This document shows positions 44,892-57,715 of a stretch of DNA of 64,000 nt, one piece after another. The position numbers were made by a program, and so were the translations under genes. The stretch comes from Costus lasius (taxonomy: Eukaryota > Streptophyta > Magnoliopsida > Zingiberales > Costaceae). Position 1 is the stretch's first letter. The number at the start of each line of letters is the position of its first letter. The notes below the pieces were generated by a model, which did not search any database, was not told the DNA's origin, and worked only from the letters and a program-made list of their open reading frames with translations. The DNA lies in contig CM050449.1 of assembly GCA_027563935.2 (NCBI GenBank), forward strand, positions 85,157,178-85,221,177, read 5' to 3'.

Positions 44892-46848
44892 TGTTGGTGT
44901 ATATGCCCTAGGACCTAGTTTTGGTCAACTTATGTACTACTTGACATTGATATTTATATATCATTCTGGCATTGTCGTTATCATTGTTTGTCTACACCTG
45001 TGATTGTGTACTTACATGATAATGTTCCTAGAGACAGATTGGATCTGTGCTCAAATAATTGTCCCTAGTCGATGTACTTGAGTGGATATGGGACAGCTCT
45101 GGTACTTGAGAGACTGGTATGTGGGCTGGTTAGGCACGTGGTGCTAACGCAGACACATGGGTATATCATTGGAGGATATACTGGATAGACCCGCTATGAG
45201 GCTATGACTTGGTGTCATGAGTTATCCTCATAAGTGACAGGAGATGCATTGATCCCTTGACTTGAGGTCATTGATCATTCTATATGGTTAGGGACTTGCT
45301 TTGATACAACCTAACACCTTGTCGTAGCTGGGAGGTCATAACAGTTGTTATTGAGCATGTCACGACCCATATAAGAAGATCAATGGACAGACATAGGATT
45401 TGCCCCTTCCGTAGGGAAGTATGATATCCATGGAGCTCCTTTATGGTTCTATGACTGAGAGTGTATGGCCATACCCAGGTGAGAACCTGTTTTAGTCATA
45501 GCCATGAGATTGGATGAAAGCAAGTGGTGACACACTTGTCCAATCGGATATCAGTTCGGCAAAGAGACTGTAATGCATCTGTACCTAGTTGCGATGATGG
45601 GGATGTCGATGTTGATATTCATTCCAATGACCTGGGTAGCAGCGATGCACTGCTAGGTGCCACTCACTGCTTGTGATGACCTCTAGTCACCACTGCCAGC
45701 GTCAGAGGAACCTACAGGGTCGCACACCTTGATACTTGAGTTCTCGTATTGATCGGGAAGCCTTATGATCGAGTTATTGGATAACTCGGATCTAATTGGG
45801 AGATTTCATCAGCGCCAATGGGCCTGATGAGATGGAAGAATGTTATTGGAGCCAAACTTCATTTTTTGGCAAGTTGACCCGTATTTGCCATGGTTGGTCA
45901 CATTTGGATTAGGGTTGCATTGGATTGGATCCAATTGCTTAATCAACCCATGTAATGAAGTTTGGGCTAGCTCATTATCCAATGAGGCCCAATAACAAGT
46001 TCTCATGAAGAGATGAGAGGCTAAAAGGGTATAATGGGGAGAAACATGAACCATTAAGCGCCTAGGGGCATAATGGGGTCATGTTGGCGCCTTTGCTTCA
46101 TTATGGAAGTAAAGGGCGCCTCCCCTCTCTTCCTAAGATGGAATGCATGCCTCTATGGCATTGCTTGGGGCACAAGGCAAGGCCTTGGTGCATAAGGAAA
46201 GGCGTGGGGCACAATAAGGAATGGTTGAATGAGAATTATGGAAACGTCTTAGAGACTTTCCTTGTCTCAAATCTCCTCATCCTAGCCCTACACTTGTCAT
46301 AATCCTAGCCATTACCCTAACCGCCTCTTGCCCTATAAATGTGACCCTAGTCGCCCCCTCTTGTGTGTGATCAATCCTTGAAGGCGTGAACACAAGAAGA
46401 GGGGCGAGTGCTTGGAGCAAGGGCGCATCTTCTTTCTTCCATAACCGCAAGCCACTTCCACCTTTCCTTTTGGCGCAAGGAACATTAGTGCTTGGCGTTT
46501 TGGATAGTCTTCCTTCTTCTCTTGGCGCATCATCTCTCTTGGTGGCGCAAGTGAAGTAGAGTATCTCCCTAAGGCTTGGATCTTCTTCCCGAGGCTAGCA
46601 CCGGGCGTGGAAGAAGAGAACTCAAGAGATCTGTGTGTGCGAGACTGCAGAGGGCGCACACTTGGACGCCTACATCGGCATCGCTCTTCATTGCTCTTAA
46701 GGTATTTCCTAACTCGTCGTGTCGACTCCCTTGCTTGCGATCTTCACTGGGTTTTTGGGACCGGCCTGTTTCGGGGACATTCTTCCGCTGCGTAAAATGT
46801 ATGTCCATGACTCTGAAAATTGTAAAATGTCCCCGGGGTTTCCCAACA
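44892..46848 (+). repeat. Copia 5' LTR (1957 bp)
   Basis: TGTTGGTGTATATGCCC...CCCAACA, preceded by CTCGG. TATA box at 46334-46340. It is 1 bp shorter than the 3' LTR. Confidence 0.96.
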
Positions 46849-46849
46849 G

Positions 46850-46860
46850 TGGTATCAGAG
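46850..46860 (+). promoter_or_regulatory. Primer-binding site, initiator tRNA-Met type
   Basis: TGGTATCAGAG one base after the 5' LTR, the standard copia primer-binding word. Confidence 0.9.
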
Positions 46861-47832
46861 TGACTTGCAAGACTCGAACGATGTTTTATGCTTTTCTTCC
46901 ATGCTCACATGCCATATCTCTATTTTCGTAAATAGCATGATGCATGGCAATCAATTTTTCTAAAAGTAGAAAAATTAGGGTTTCTTGTTTCTATCATCCT
47001 CTCAATCTCTTTTGGATATTTGGACTATTTTTCTTGTTTCATTTAAAGATCAAAGGCGCACGTAATTTTGTCAAGTAGGACGGGCATTGTGTCTTCGGAC
47101 TGGCCAAGTCTCTTGATCTGACAAAATTGCCAGCCGAAAGGATCTCTGAAATCATCATGAAAAATAAATCGCAATAAACCAAAAGATTTGTGAGAAGAAG
47201 ATGAGAAAAAGAGACTAGTTTTATGAAAAAGTAAAATTTCAGATTTTATGTTTTTCATGAGCATGTAGAATTGCATGAGTAAATACCTTGATTGTGCATG
47301 ATGTTGTGATCATTAATCAAGCCCCCTTTGCATGCCTGCGAAGTATCCTCGTGAGGCCTGCGTGCCGCTTTTCTTTTTGCTTTTGACTAAGAAGAAGATT
47401 AGGGTGGCGCATGTGTTTGGAGGTTAGCGCATGCATACCTTGGATGGTGATGCAACAAGCAAGAGGCGCAAACCTGCTTAGTGGCGCAAGACCATGGCAT
47501 TGTTGAGAGGTAAAGGTTTCATGTTGTATCCAGCCCTCGCTGGACATGAAATGCCCAGACTGTCTCGACAAGGGGAGTTGCTTGGAGCAACCGGCCGGCG
47601 CGCCCACCTTAGGAAACATGGGTTACTTTGTGCATCTCATCCCACCCTCGTGGGACGCGAAGCCTCATGTGAAATAAGGATCCCATCTCACTAGGAAGTC
47701 TTAAACTTCCCGATTGACTTTGTGGGTTGTCAATTCGAATTTAAAATAGTGAGAGCAGAAATCATTTAAAACAAGTCCAGTTTAAATGATTCGAAGTAGT
47801 ACTAATCTGTTCTTCTTGGGTGTTGTAGAACA
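46861..47832 (+). other. Copia 5' leader (right copy)
   Basis: Untranslated leader between primer site and gag ATG, nearly identical to 1-861 where both are present. No credible gene. Confidence 0.75.
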
Positions 47833-49404
47833 ATGGCTACGAACACTGGCGGATTATCACTGCGATCTCTCCTTGATAAGGATAAGTTAGTTGGAACTAA
47901 CTTTATGGACTGGCATCGGAACTTGAGGATAGTCCTCAAGCTCGAGAAGAAGCTGTATGTCCTTGAACAGCCTCTTCCTGCGGCTCCTCCGCCTAATGCC
48001 CGAACGGCAGACAGAGATGCTTATAGAAAGCATCAAGATGACTCTTTGGAGGTTGCATGTCTTATGCTAGCCAGTATGGCACCTGAACTGCAGGTGCAAT
48101 ATGAGGAGCAGAACGCTTTTCAGATGATTACTCGTCTGAAACAGATGTTCGAGGCTCAGGCTAGAACTGAGAGATTTGACACCGCCAAAGCAGTCTTTCG
48201 GTGCAAGTTGTCTGAAGGTGCACCAGTGAGACCCCATGTTCTCAAACTCATTGGGAACGTGGATCATCTCAGGAGACTGGGACACACCATAGACAACGAG
48301 CTGGTTGTGGATCTTATTCTTCATTCCCTGCCCCCTAGCTTCAGTCCGTTTATCATTAACTTCAACATGAACCGGATTGAGTGCACACGGGAGGAATTGA
48401 TGAATATGCTCCAAACAGCCGAGCGAGAGATGGGTAAGACTAAACCCAATTCTGTTCTTTTGGTCCCTGCGACCAAGAAGATAAAGAAGAAGGGTAAGGC
48501 ACGTGCTAAGAGCAGTGCTAGAGGTCCTACCAAAGCACTAAAGAAAAAGGCGAAGAAGTCAATGGAACAGAGGTGTTTTCACTGTGGCGAGCAGGGCCAC
48601 TGGAGAAGGGACTGCAAGCAGCTTCAGAATGAGGAGAAGAAAGGCTTGGCCTTAACTTCTAGCTCAGGTATCTATGTTACAGAAGTCAATCTTTCTACTT
48701 CTATGTCATGGGTATTGGATACCGCATGTGGAGCTCATATTTGTACAAATATGCAGGGGCTCAAGAAAAGTAGATCGGTGCGGCTTGGAGAGATTGACCT
48801 ACGCGTTGGAAACGGGGCACAGGTTGCTACTGTTGCTGTAGGCGTTTTGACTCTCTCCTTGCCTTCTGGACTTCAATTAGAACTAGATAATTGCTTTTGT
48901 GTACCTTCGCTAACAAAGAATATTGTATCCATTCCTTGCTTGGCAAAGAAAGGATTTAAATTTGAAATAAATAAGAACTCCTGTTCTTTTTCATTTGCAA
49001 ATATGTTCTATGGGAAGGGTACTTTGTGCAATGGTCTATATATCTTGGATATGGAAAGTTCTATTTGTAACATAAGCAATAAGAGGACCAAACTGAGTGG
49101 TTCAGTTGGTGCTTTCCTATGGCACTGTCGATTAGCCCATATAAACAAAAATCGCATCCAACAACTCCATGCAAATGGATTGTTAGATTCGAGTTCCTTG
49201 GAGGAATTTGATACTTGTGAACCTTGTTTATTAAGGAAAATGACAAAGGCGCCCTTCACCAAGATTGGTGAGAGGGCAGAAGGTTTATTGGATCTCATAC
49301 ATACTGATGTGTGTGGGCCCTTCAATAAACAAGCCAGAGGAGGGTACACAACTACTTCATTACCTTCACTGATGACTTCAGTAGGTATGGCTATGTCTAT
49401 TTAA
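47833..49404 (+). pseudogene. Copia gag-protease-integrase N-terminus (right copy), open to a frameshift
   Basis: ATG 47833. Gag with zinc knuckle CFHCGEQGHWRRDC, intact SWVLDTACGAHICTN protease start (the left copy has a stop there), and integrase HHCC finger (WHCRLAHINK ... CEPCLL). The frame leaves the integrase core near 49343: the next frame encodes YFITFTDDFSRYGYVYL, so one base is missing or gained here in both copies. The frame ends 523 aa from the start, before the catalytic core is complete. Confidence 0.93.
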
Positions 49405-50663
49405 TGAAACATAAATCTGAATCCTTTGAGAAATTCAAGGAGTTCAAGAATGAAGTAGAGAACCAGCTTGGAAGATCCATTAAAGCTCTTCGATCAGATC
49501 GAGGTAGAGAATACCTGAGTGGTGAGTTCTTTGACTATCTGAGAGAGTGTGGGATCATATCCCAACTCACTCCTCCTGGAACACCTCAATGGAATGGTGT
49601 GTCTGAAAGGAGAAATCAAACTTTATTGGATATGGTTCGATCCATGATGAGTCATGCAACTCTACCTTCATCATTCTGGGGGCATGCACTAGAAACAGCT
49701 TCTTTGATACTGAATAATGTTCCATCTAAGAGTGTCTCCAAAATACCATACGAGATGTGGAGTGGGAGATGCCCTAATCTTGCGTTTATCAGGATCTGGG
49801 GATGTGAGGCTTATGTCAAACGTCAGGATTCTAGCAAGCTAGAACCTAGATCTGATAAGTGTGTATTTGTGGGGTATCCTAAGGAAACTAAAGGATACTA
49901 CTTCTATGTCCCAACCGAGAACAAAGTTTTTGTTGCTCGGGGTGCTGTCTTTCTAGAGAAAGAATTTCTTATGAAAGAAGTTAGTGGGAGGAAGTTTGAC
50001 TTGGATGAGGTCCAAGTGCAAGCACAAGACAAAGAGATGGAATCTGAGCCACCTGCACTGGTTGCTAGGCAACCTGAGGCTCAGACACAGGTCCCGCGTA
50101 GGTCTGGGAGAATTCGTCGTGCACCTGAAAGGTATGGGTCGCTACCGACCCAACACGATGGGATCTTCATCATTGAGGATGAACCTAGAACCTATGATGA
50201 GGTGGTTAGTGGACCGGACTCCGAGAAATGGCTTGACGCCATGCGATCTGAGATGGATTCCATGTCGGCTAACCAAGTCTGGGATTTGGTTGAGCTGCCT
50301 GATGGGGTAAAACCCATAGGGTGTAAATGGGTCTTCAAGAGGAAGACAGACATGGATGGTAATATAGTTACCTACAAGGGTAAACTAGTGGCTAAAGGAT
50401 TTAAACAAGTCCACGGGGTGGACTATGATGAAACCTTCTCGCCAGTTGCCATGATTAAATCCATTCGGATTCTGCTTGCTATAGCTGCATATCATGATTA
50501 TGAGATATGGCAGATGGATGTGAAGACAGCGTTCCTTAATGGGAAGCTGACTGAGGATGTGTATATGACACAACCTGATGGCTTCATCCATCCTGCAGAG
50601 GCTAATAAGGTCTGCAGGCTAAAGAGGTCCATTTATGGATTAAAGCAAGCATCTCGAAGTTGA
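49404..50663 (+). pseudogene. Copia integrase core to RT N-terminus (right copy)
   Basis: Continues after the frameshift. It encodes the integrase middle and end (RSDRGREYLSGEF; WNGVSERRNQTLLDM), then linker and RT start (KTAFLNGKLTEDVYMTQPDGF, VCRLKRSIYGLKQASRS). It ends at TGA 50661-50663, where Trp is expected, shared with the left copy. One Gly of the integrase DRGGEY motif is Arg here. Confidence 0.92.
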
Positions 50664-50684
50664 AATCTTCGATTTGACGAAGCC

Positions 50685-51755
50685 GTGAGAGATTATGGGT
50701 TTATCAAAAGCGAAGATGACGCTTGTGTATATAGAAAATTCAGTGGGAGCTTGGTGATTTTTCTGGTCTTGTATGTTGATGACATACTGCTCATCGGAAA
50801 CGACATCCCTAGTCTTCAAGCTGTGAAGACATGGTTGGGGAAGTGTTTCGAGATGAAAGACTTAGGGGAGGCCGCCTATATTCTAGGCGTGAGGATCTAC
50901 CGGGATAGATCCAAGAGGCTTCTGGCCCTTAGTCAGAGTACTTACATTGATAAGGTACTGGAGAGGTTCTACATGGAGCAATCCAAGAAAGGATACCTTC
51001 CAGTGAGACATGGCCTTACTCTCTCAAAGAGCCAGTGTCCTACAACACAGGCTGAGAGGGATGACATGAGTCGAATTCCTTATGCTTCGGCAGTAGGATC
51101 GATCATGTATGCAATGTTATGTACTAGACCAGATGTGGCATATGCTGTGAGTATAACCAGCCGATACCAATCCAATCCAGGTCTGCAGCACAGGGTGGCT
51201 GTAAAGAACATCCTAAAGTATCTGAGAAGAACTAAGGATCTGTTCTTGGTCTATGGGGGACAGGAAGAGCTCAGTATGCAGGGCTATACTGATGCATCAT
51301 TCCAGTCTGACCCTGACGACTTTAGATCGCAGGCCGGCTATGTGTTCAAGTTAAATGGAGGCGCTGTATGGTGGAAGAGCTTCAAGCAATCCACCATAGC
51401 AGATTCTACAACCGAAGCTGAGTATGTGGCTGCTTCTGAGGCAGCCAAGGAAGCTGTTTGGATAAGGAAGTTCTTATGTGATCTTCAAGTGGTGCCTAGT
51501 GCAATGGATCCCATTGAACTCTACTGTGACAACAATGGAGCAATTGCACAAGCCAAGGAACCACGGTCTCATCAAAGATCCAAACACATACTCAGAAGAT
51601 TTCACCTGATTAGAGAGATCATTGACAGAGGTGATGTCAAGATTAGCAGAGTAGACACCGAGAACAATCTGGCAGACCCATTAACCAAGGCTTTGGCGCA
51701 GCAGAAGCATGATGGTCACGCTAGAGATATGGGGTTGAGATTCCTCAACTTCTAG
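50685..51755 (+). pseudogene. Copia RT and RNase H (right copy)
   Basis: Continues in frame with the preceding part after the TGA. Reverse transcriptase YVDDILLIGND, then RNase H with YTDASFQSD, STTEAEYVAASEAAKEAVWI and LYCDNNGAIAQAKEPRSH. The frame is open to its natural stop at 51755. The left copy has an extra TGA in this part. Confidence 0.93.
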
Positions 51756-51765
51756 GTCTTAGTGC

Positions 51766-51775
51766 AAGTGGGAGA
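51766..51775 (+). promoter_or_regulatory. Copia polypurine tract
   Basis: AAGTGGGAGA directly before the 3' LTR; the expected plus-strand primer site. Confidence 0.75.
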
Positions 51776-51776
51776 T

Positions 51777-53734
51777 TGTTGGTGTATATGCCCTAGGACC
51801 TAGTTTTGGTCAACTTATGTACTACTTGACATTGATATTTATATATCATTCTGGCATTGTCGTTATCATTGTTTGTCTACACCTGCGATTGTGTACTTAC
51901 ATGATAATGTCCCTAGAGACAGATTGGATCTGTGCTCAAATAATTGTCCCTAGTCGATGTACTTGAGTGGATATGGGACAGCTCTGGTACTTGAGAGACT
52001 GGTATGTGGGCTGGTTAGGCACGTGGTGCTAACGCAGACACATGGGTATATCATTGGAGGATATACTGGATAGACCCGCTATGAGGCTATGACTTGGTGT
52101 CATGAGTTATCCTCATAAGTGACAGGAGATGCATTGATCCCTTGACTTGAGGTCATTGATCATTCTATATGGTTAGGGACTTGCTTTGATACAACCTAAC
52201 ACCTTGCCGTAGTTGGGAGGTCATAACAGTTGTTATTGAGCATGTCACGCCCCATATGAGAAGATCAATGGACAGACATAGGATTTGCCCCTTCCGTAGG
52301 GAAGTATGATATCCATGGAGCTCCTTTATGGTTCTATGACTGAGAGTGTATGGCCATACCCAGGTGAGAACCTGTTTTAGTCATAGCCATGAGATTGGAT
52401 GAAAGCAAGTGGTGACACACTTGTCCAATCGGATATCAGTTCGGCAAAGAGACTGTAATGCATCTGTACCTAGTTGCGATGATGGGGATGTCGATGTCGA
52501 TATCCATTCCAATGACCTAGGTAGCAGCGATGCACTGCTAGGTGCCACTCACTGCTTGTGATGACCTCTGGTCACCACTGCCAGCGTCAGAGGAACCTAC
52601 AAGGTCGCACACCTTGATACTTGAGTTCTCGTATTGATCGGGAAGCCTTATGATCGAGTTATTGGATAACTCGGATCTAATTGGGAGATTTCATCAGCGC
52701 CAATGGGCCTGATAAGATGGAAGAATGTTATTGGAGCCAAACTTCATTTTTTGGCAAGTTGACCCGTATTTGACCATGGTTGGTCACATTTGGATTAGGG
52801 TTGCATTGGATTGGATCCAATTGCTTAATCAACCCATGTAATGAAGTTTGGGCTAGCTCATTATCCAATGAGGCCCAATAACAAGTTCTCATGAAGAGAT
52901 GAGAGGCTAAAAGGGTATAATGGGGCGAAACATGAACCATTAAGCGCCTAGGGGCATAATGGGGTCATGTTGGCGCCTTTGCTTCATTATGGAAGTAAAG
53001 GGCGCCTCCCCTCTCTTCCTAAGATGGAATGCATGCCTCTATGGCATTGCTTGGGGCACAAGGCAAGGCCTTGGCATACAAGGAAAGGCGTGGGGCACAA
53101 TAAGGAATGGTTGAATGAGAATTATGGAAACGTCTTGGAGACTTTCCTTGTCTTAAATCTCCTCATCCTAGCCCTACACTTGTCATAATCCTAGCCATTA
53201 CCCTAACCGCCTCTTGCCCTATAAATGTGACCCTAGTCGCCCCCTCTTGTGTGTGATCAATCCTTGAAGGCGTGAACACAAGAAGAGGGGCGAGTGCTTG
53301 GAGCAAGGGCGCATCTTCTTTCTTCCATAACCGCAAGCCACTTCCACCTTTCCTTTTGGCGCAAGGAACATTAGTGCTTGGCGTTTTGGATAGTCTTCCT
53401 TCTTCTCTTGGCGCATCATCTCTCTTGGTGGCGCAAGTGAAGTAGAGTATCTCCCTAAGGCTTGGATCTTCTTCCCGAGGCTAGCACCGGGCGTGGAAGA
53501 AGAGAACTCAAGAGATCTGTGTGTGCGAGACTGCAAAGGGCGCACACTTGGACGCCTACATCGGCATCGCTCTTCATTGCTCTTAAGGAATTTCCTAACT
53601 CATCGTGTCGACTCCCTTGCTTGCGATCTTCACTGGGTTTTTGGGACCGGCCTGTTTCGGGGACATTCTTCCGCTGCGTAAAATGTATGTCCATGACTCT
53701 GAAAATTATAAAATGTCCCCGGGGTTTTCCAACA
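51777..53734 (+). repeat. Copia 3' LTR (1958 bp, right copy)
   Basis: TGTTGG...CCAACA, followed by CTCGG at 53735-53739. TATA box at 53220-53226. Paralogous to 4806-6763 with about 1% differences. Confidence 0.96.
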
Positions 53735-54107
53735 CTCGGCATACAAGAGATCTGGTGAACCCGGTGGGGTTCACCCGGTCGTGAAGCTCTCTGGAGTGTT
53801 CTGCTGGCTGGTGAATGAGATGGTGAACCCCATGGGGTTCACCTGGCCGTATTTTTCAGGCTAACTCCGTTTTGGCCCAAATTTGACGTGTAGCTTCGTT
53901 TTCGCATAAGAAATCGTCTCATGGCTTTAGAATCCCCAAAATAAGTCGAGAAAGGGTGATTTTACCTGAAATTCTACAAAAGCACCAAAAAGTGAAGATT
54001 CCGAAGATATGAAGGAAATAAGCCTATAAAGAGTATAAAAGTGTCAAAATAAGTCTAGATTTATCATGAAATGACCATCAAAATTACTACCAAAATGCGA
54101 GGTATCA
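53735..54107 (-). repeat. Second part of Athila 3' LTR (right copy)
   Basis: Target-site duplication CTCGG, then the remaining LTR to GGTATCA at 54107. Hairpins at 53754-53775 and 53822-53843 complete the array of four at 64-68 bp spacing once the copia element is removed. Confidence 0.92.
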
Positions 54108-54469
54108 AAATACTCCAAACTTAAATCTTTGCTTGTCCTCAAGCAATAAAATAAGGTGAAACACATGATAGGAGTAAGAGTAATCTTTTGGGTTGAGGCA
54201 TACATCCAAGTTAGAGAATTATTTAATAACATTCCAAAATCTAATCATGAGAAATCAAGTAAATGGTTGTTTCAAAGTGTTCAACAGTCTAATCCCACAA
54301 TTTCTAGATGCCAAACAACCTAGTAAGCAGCAAACATAGGATTCAATCAAGCCAACAGATAACACTCATGTAATTCCAATCTTCCCTATTCAAATCGTTG
54401 GGGTTAACTCAATTGTCCCATCAGGGTATGATGCACTGATTATTGCAATAGAGTTCAACTCATAACCTT

Positions 54470-54605
54470 AGGTACCATTGCTAATTTTTCGCAATGCCAA
54501 GTAGAGGAGTCTCTTTATTGATTTCAACTTCACATACCTTAGATTTCAACTCATGTCCTTCGATACCACTGCCAATTTTATGCAGTGCCAAGTAGAGGAA
54601 TCCAA
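54470..54605 (-). ncRNA. Paired conserved stem-loops in Athila 3' region (right copy)
   Basis: Two stem-loops as at 7499-7632. The second (54567-54587) has a perfect CACTGC/GCAGTG stem; the first, near 54476-54496, has CATTGC/GCAATG. The surrounding 54108-55323 is non-coding, AT-rich sequence like 7137-8352. Confidence 0.6.
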
Positions 54606-55323
54606 GGGTGTTCTCTTTTTTTTTTTATAACAATAGTTGAAAACATATCCTTTTGGACAAATGCAGTGTCTTCCCAACAACATAAGGGAATTCAAAGAAT
54701 AACTAAGTGAATATGTATCTCAATATGATTCTCATGTAAGTTGCAAGCTTGAGTTGATTAGACAATCATAGAAATGTTTGACCCACTAATGAACAACTCA
54801 AACCAATCCAAAGCACAAAATTTCAAAATCATAGAATAAATGGACATGATCAAAAAGTATCTCTAACAAGGAGGTTTTACTCCAGACTTAATTCTTTGAT
54901 CATCCTACCCAATTGTGCATTCAGCTCATAAAATATTCAAAATGGCTATCATAGGACAATATCATAGGACAATTCATACACATGCAAGAAAAATTTCACA
55001 CAACTCATATGAAGAACATACTAGTCATAACAGAGTGCGGACACAAGCAAGAAAGTAATGTCATACAAAGCTGTCACAGGGTGGGGCCTGAAGATGTGGA
55101 CCAGGCCCATGAATAGAATGACATATAAGATACAATGCCATAATATCTAACTATCACAGAATAAAAGTATCAATCCTCAACATCACAACAAATGACAGCC
55201 ACATGAAGAAAGGAAGCAGAGACCGAAGTAAAGAAAGCTCACCCACTCTAAAAGTTTGCATAGTCTTCTATGCAATACCATGATGTCAGAGGAGTGGATG
55301 ACGATGCTGACGCTGATGGGTAG

Positions 55324-56814
55324 CTACCTCCGCTTGCGCGAGCGAGAGACAGAAGCTCGAGAGCTCTTGCTCCTCCCGCGTGCGCTATAGTTGGGCTCGG
55401 CTTCCTCGTCGGAAGAAATGTTCATGCGAGCTGTTGTTTCCTCGGAGAGTGCGGATAGCCGGTCGTCCATGATCGATATCTTCTCCCAGACGGATCTCAT
55501 CATCTTGTGTTGTCTCTGCATGTGTGCTTCCATGGACTCCCAATGCGAAGATTGGTTCTGCTGGATATGGGTAACAGTGGTGTCCAGGTGATCAAACATC
55601 TCCCGTTGATGGAGTTGCTCTTCTTTAATTTCCTGCAATACAGACATCATAGAATCGTGAGAAGAGGTGCCGCCAAAAGAAAAGGCGCCTGGTACTGGTG
55701 GTGCGGTGTCGACTGGATCGGGCTGTGCGTCCTCAACTGGCTAGATACGCCAGTTTCCACGGACTCTGACTGATGTGCGCACTGGGTTCGGCAAGGGTAG
55801 ACAGAATGGGCTCCCTTTGAATGTCATGCAATATGAATCACCCTTGTGAATGATCAGCTTCATGGCAACACAAGCCTCAATGTCGAGCCTGTTGCTGCTA
55901 GTAGCTTCCAATGTACCGTAGGGGATGATGCCCAGAGAAACTGCCAAAGGTGTGATCAAACCGCCAATCACCATCGCCCCCTTCAAAGAACGGGCGACGC
56001 GGCTGAATTGCTTTGCCAGATAGTACCCAAAGTCCACTCTGAAACTGTGAAGCATACACTAGAGATAAAATAGCTCAGTCCGCCGAACCATACTATCACT
56101 CTCACCGCGGCCAAATAGGGTGTGGGCCAACACGCGGTGGACATACTTGATCACTAGGTTGCATAAGCTAGATGCACGGGCCATGCGAGCATAGTAGATG
56201 TGCTCGTTGGTAATTGCACTCCAGAAACCCTGCTCACTGAACTCAGTGGGGATTCTGCGAACACATGGCTTCGGAAAACCATATATACTACGCAACTATG
56301 AAAGAGTTAGGCTGTGTTCGATATTACCCAATCGAAATGTTAAATGCCCTGGGTCATCCTCTAGAATAGGATTTGCTTTTACTTCCAAAGAACTCAAGAA
56401 CTCCAACGTCACACCAACATAAGTGGGAGAAAATAGACGCTGGAACTGCTCTAGACCCACTGCGGCATACATCATGTCGACATCCCCTATCATCCCAAGC
56501 ATCTGCAGTGTACCTCTATCAAGATACCTCGTGTTGAGAACTCGGCGCTGACACAATATCTGATAGCGTTGTTCCTGGCCAGCGTCGCGAAAGATGATCC
56601 CGAACTCGTTCGGGGGAGAGGTTTATGGCTGTGATCGACTGGCGGATGTGCGCCCATGACGAGATGAAGATCCTGGCGTGGCTGAAGAAGGCCGGTGATA
56701 TGGAGGTGTAGGCGTCGGCCCGTACTCCTCATCGTCGGTGTCAGACGAATCTGAGAACGCTGGTGTTGGCCGCGCGGTCTTCTTGGCAGCCATGACCTTG
56801 GTTCGTGGAGGCAT
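55324..56814 (-). pseudogene. Athila env-like / ORF-1 family protein, right copy, broken
   Basis: Same protein as 8353-9843, start ATG 56814. Shared TAG stops at 56296-56298, 56059-56061 and 55741-55743. A TAA near 56623 is specific to this copy. The TGA of the left copy near 9361 is CGA here. No transmembrane segment or signal peptide is evident. Confidence 0.8.
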
Positions 56815-57715
56815 GGTGGCTGGATAGGGTCGGAGGGTGGCTCGTAAGCGTCGGCGAAAGAAGAACAAGCCGGTGTTTCAAGGAGAACGAAGCTGGCAGA
56901 ACGACTAAAAGAAGCTTTGGAAACCTTCCTCGAGTGCGAGGGAGTAGAGAAGGCAGTGCGATTAGGTCGGCACCGTCGAAATCAGGAGGCGGCGGAGGAT
57001 CTGCAGATAAAACTCGAAGAAATTGGCGAAACGATAATCCGGAATTGATTGAAGGAGAAACCGGTCTGGATGAGAGGGGAAATCAAGATCAGACCCGTGA
57101 AGATCAACTTTGCGTGCTGAGAAGGTAAGCGGGCGGCACGATCGGATGGATTTCGTTAGGATGAGAGGCGGCGGCAGACGAGTCGTACGGTGCCCTAATT
57201 TTTGGATGAGCCCAAATTGAAATACCAGTGAACCTGCCTGGGTTCACCAGCCCGTGATGTGTACTGTGGTTGGGCTGCCGTGATAGAAGCACGAGTGAAC
57301 CCACTGGGGTACTCCGAGCCGTGAAGTATTCTAGAAATTCTCTGGAGTTCGGAAAGATGGTGAACCCCATGGGGTTCACCTGCCTGTGAAGCTCACTGGA
57401 TAGTTCCTGCGCAGATAGAATACTGGTGAACCCCGCTCACTGATCATAATCCTGGGCGTGCCTATACAGTGCACTTCACGGGTGAACCCCATGGGGTACA
57501 CCAGGCCGTGATTTGCACTGATTAACTCAAAAAATTCTAGAAAAATTCTCATGCGCTCCAACTTCCTCCTACAACATAAAGAGACATCAAATTAGTAGCA
57601 ATCCCTTCTAGAAAACCAAAAATTTAATAAAAGAAATCAATAGCGTAAAAGAAGGTCTCAATCAATGCATGAAGACTAAAAAGCAATCAAAAACTTGGGT
57701 TGCCTCCCAAGAGCG
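56815..57715 (-). other. Spacer between pol end and env-like frame, with hairpins (right copy)
   Basis: Longer than the left copy by 317 bp (57337-57653). The extra part holds three more GGTGAACCC-type words, one a full palindrome (GGTGAACCCC/GGGGTTCACC around 57359-57380). The missing segment in the left copy is bounded here by AGAA at 57333-57336 and 57650-57653, which suggests deletion by short-homology joining. Confidence 0.75.

Larger units (their letters stand above)
44892..53734 (+). mobile_element. Complete Ty1/copia LTR retrotransposon (8.8 kb)
   Basis: 5' LTR 44892-46848, primer site at 46850, leader, gag-pol frames 47833-51755, purine tract, 3' LTR 51777-53734. Perfect target-site duplication CTCGG at 44887-44891 and 53735-53739. 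The two LTRs are about 1% different by eye. Gag-pol carries a frameshift and one in-frame stop, so the copy is probably not autonomous. Confidence 0.97.

Noticed and set aside
46333..46659. 108-codon minus-strand frame kept open in three copia LTR copies
   Set aside because: The copies are only ~1% different, so an open frame is expected to persist; no start context, domain or coding signature; antisense to the LTR.
47317..47619. 100-codon minus-strand frame in the copia leader
   Set aside because: Present in both copies by recent duplication only, no known domain, overlaps the untranslated leader.
49343..49404. Programmed frameshift between copia integrase halves
   Set aside because: Copia elements encode gag-pol in one frame, the shift is inside the integrase core, and no slippery signal was seen; it is a shared lesion.
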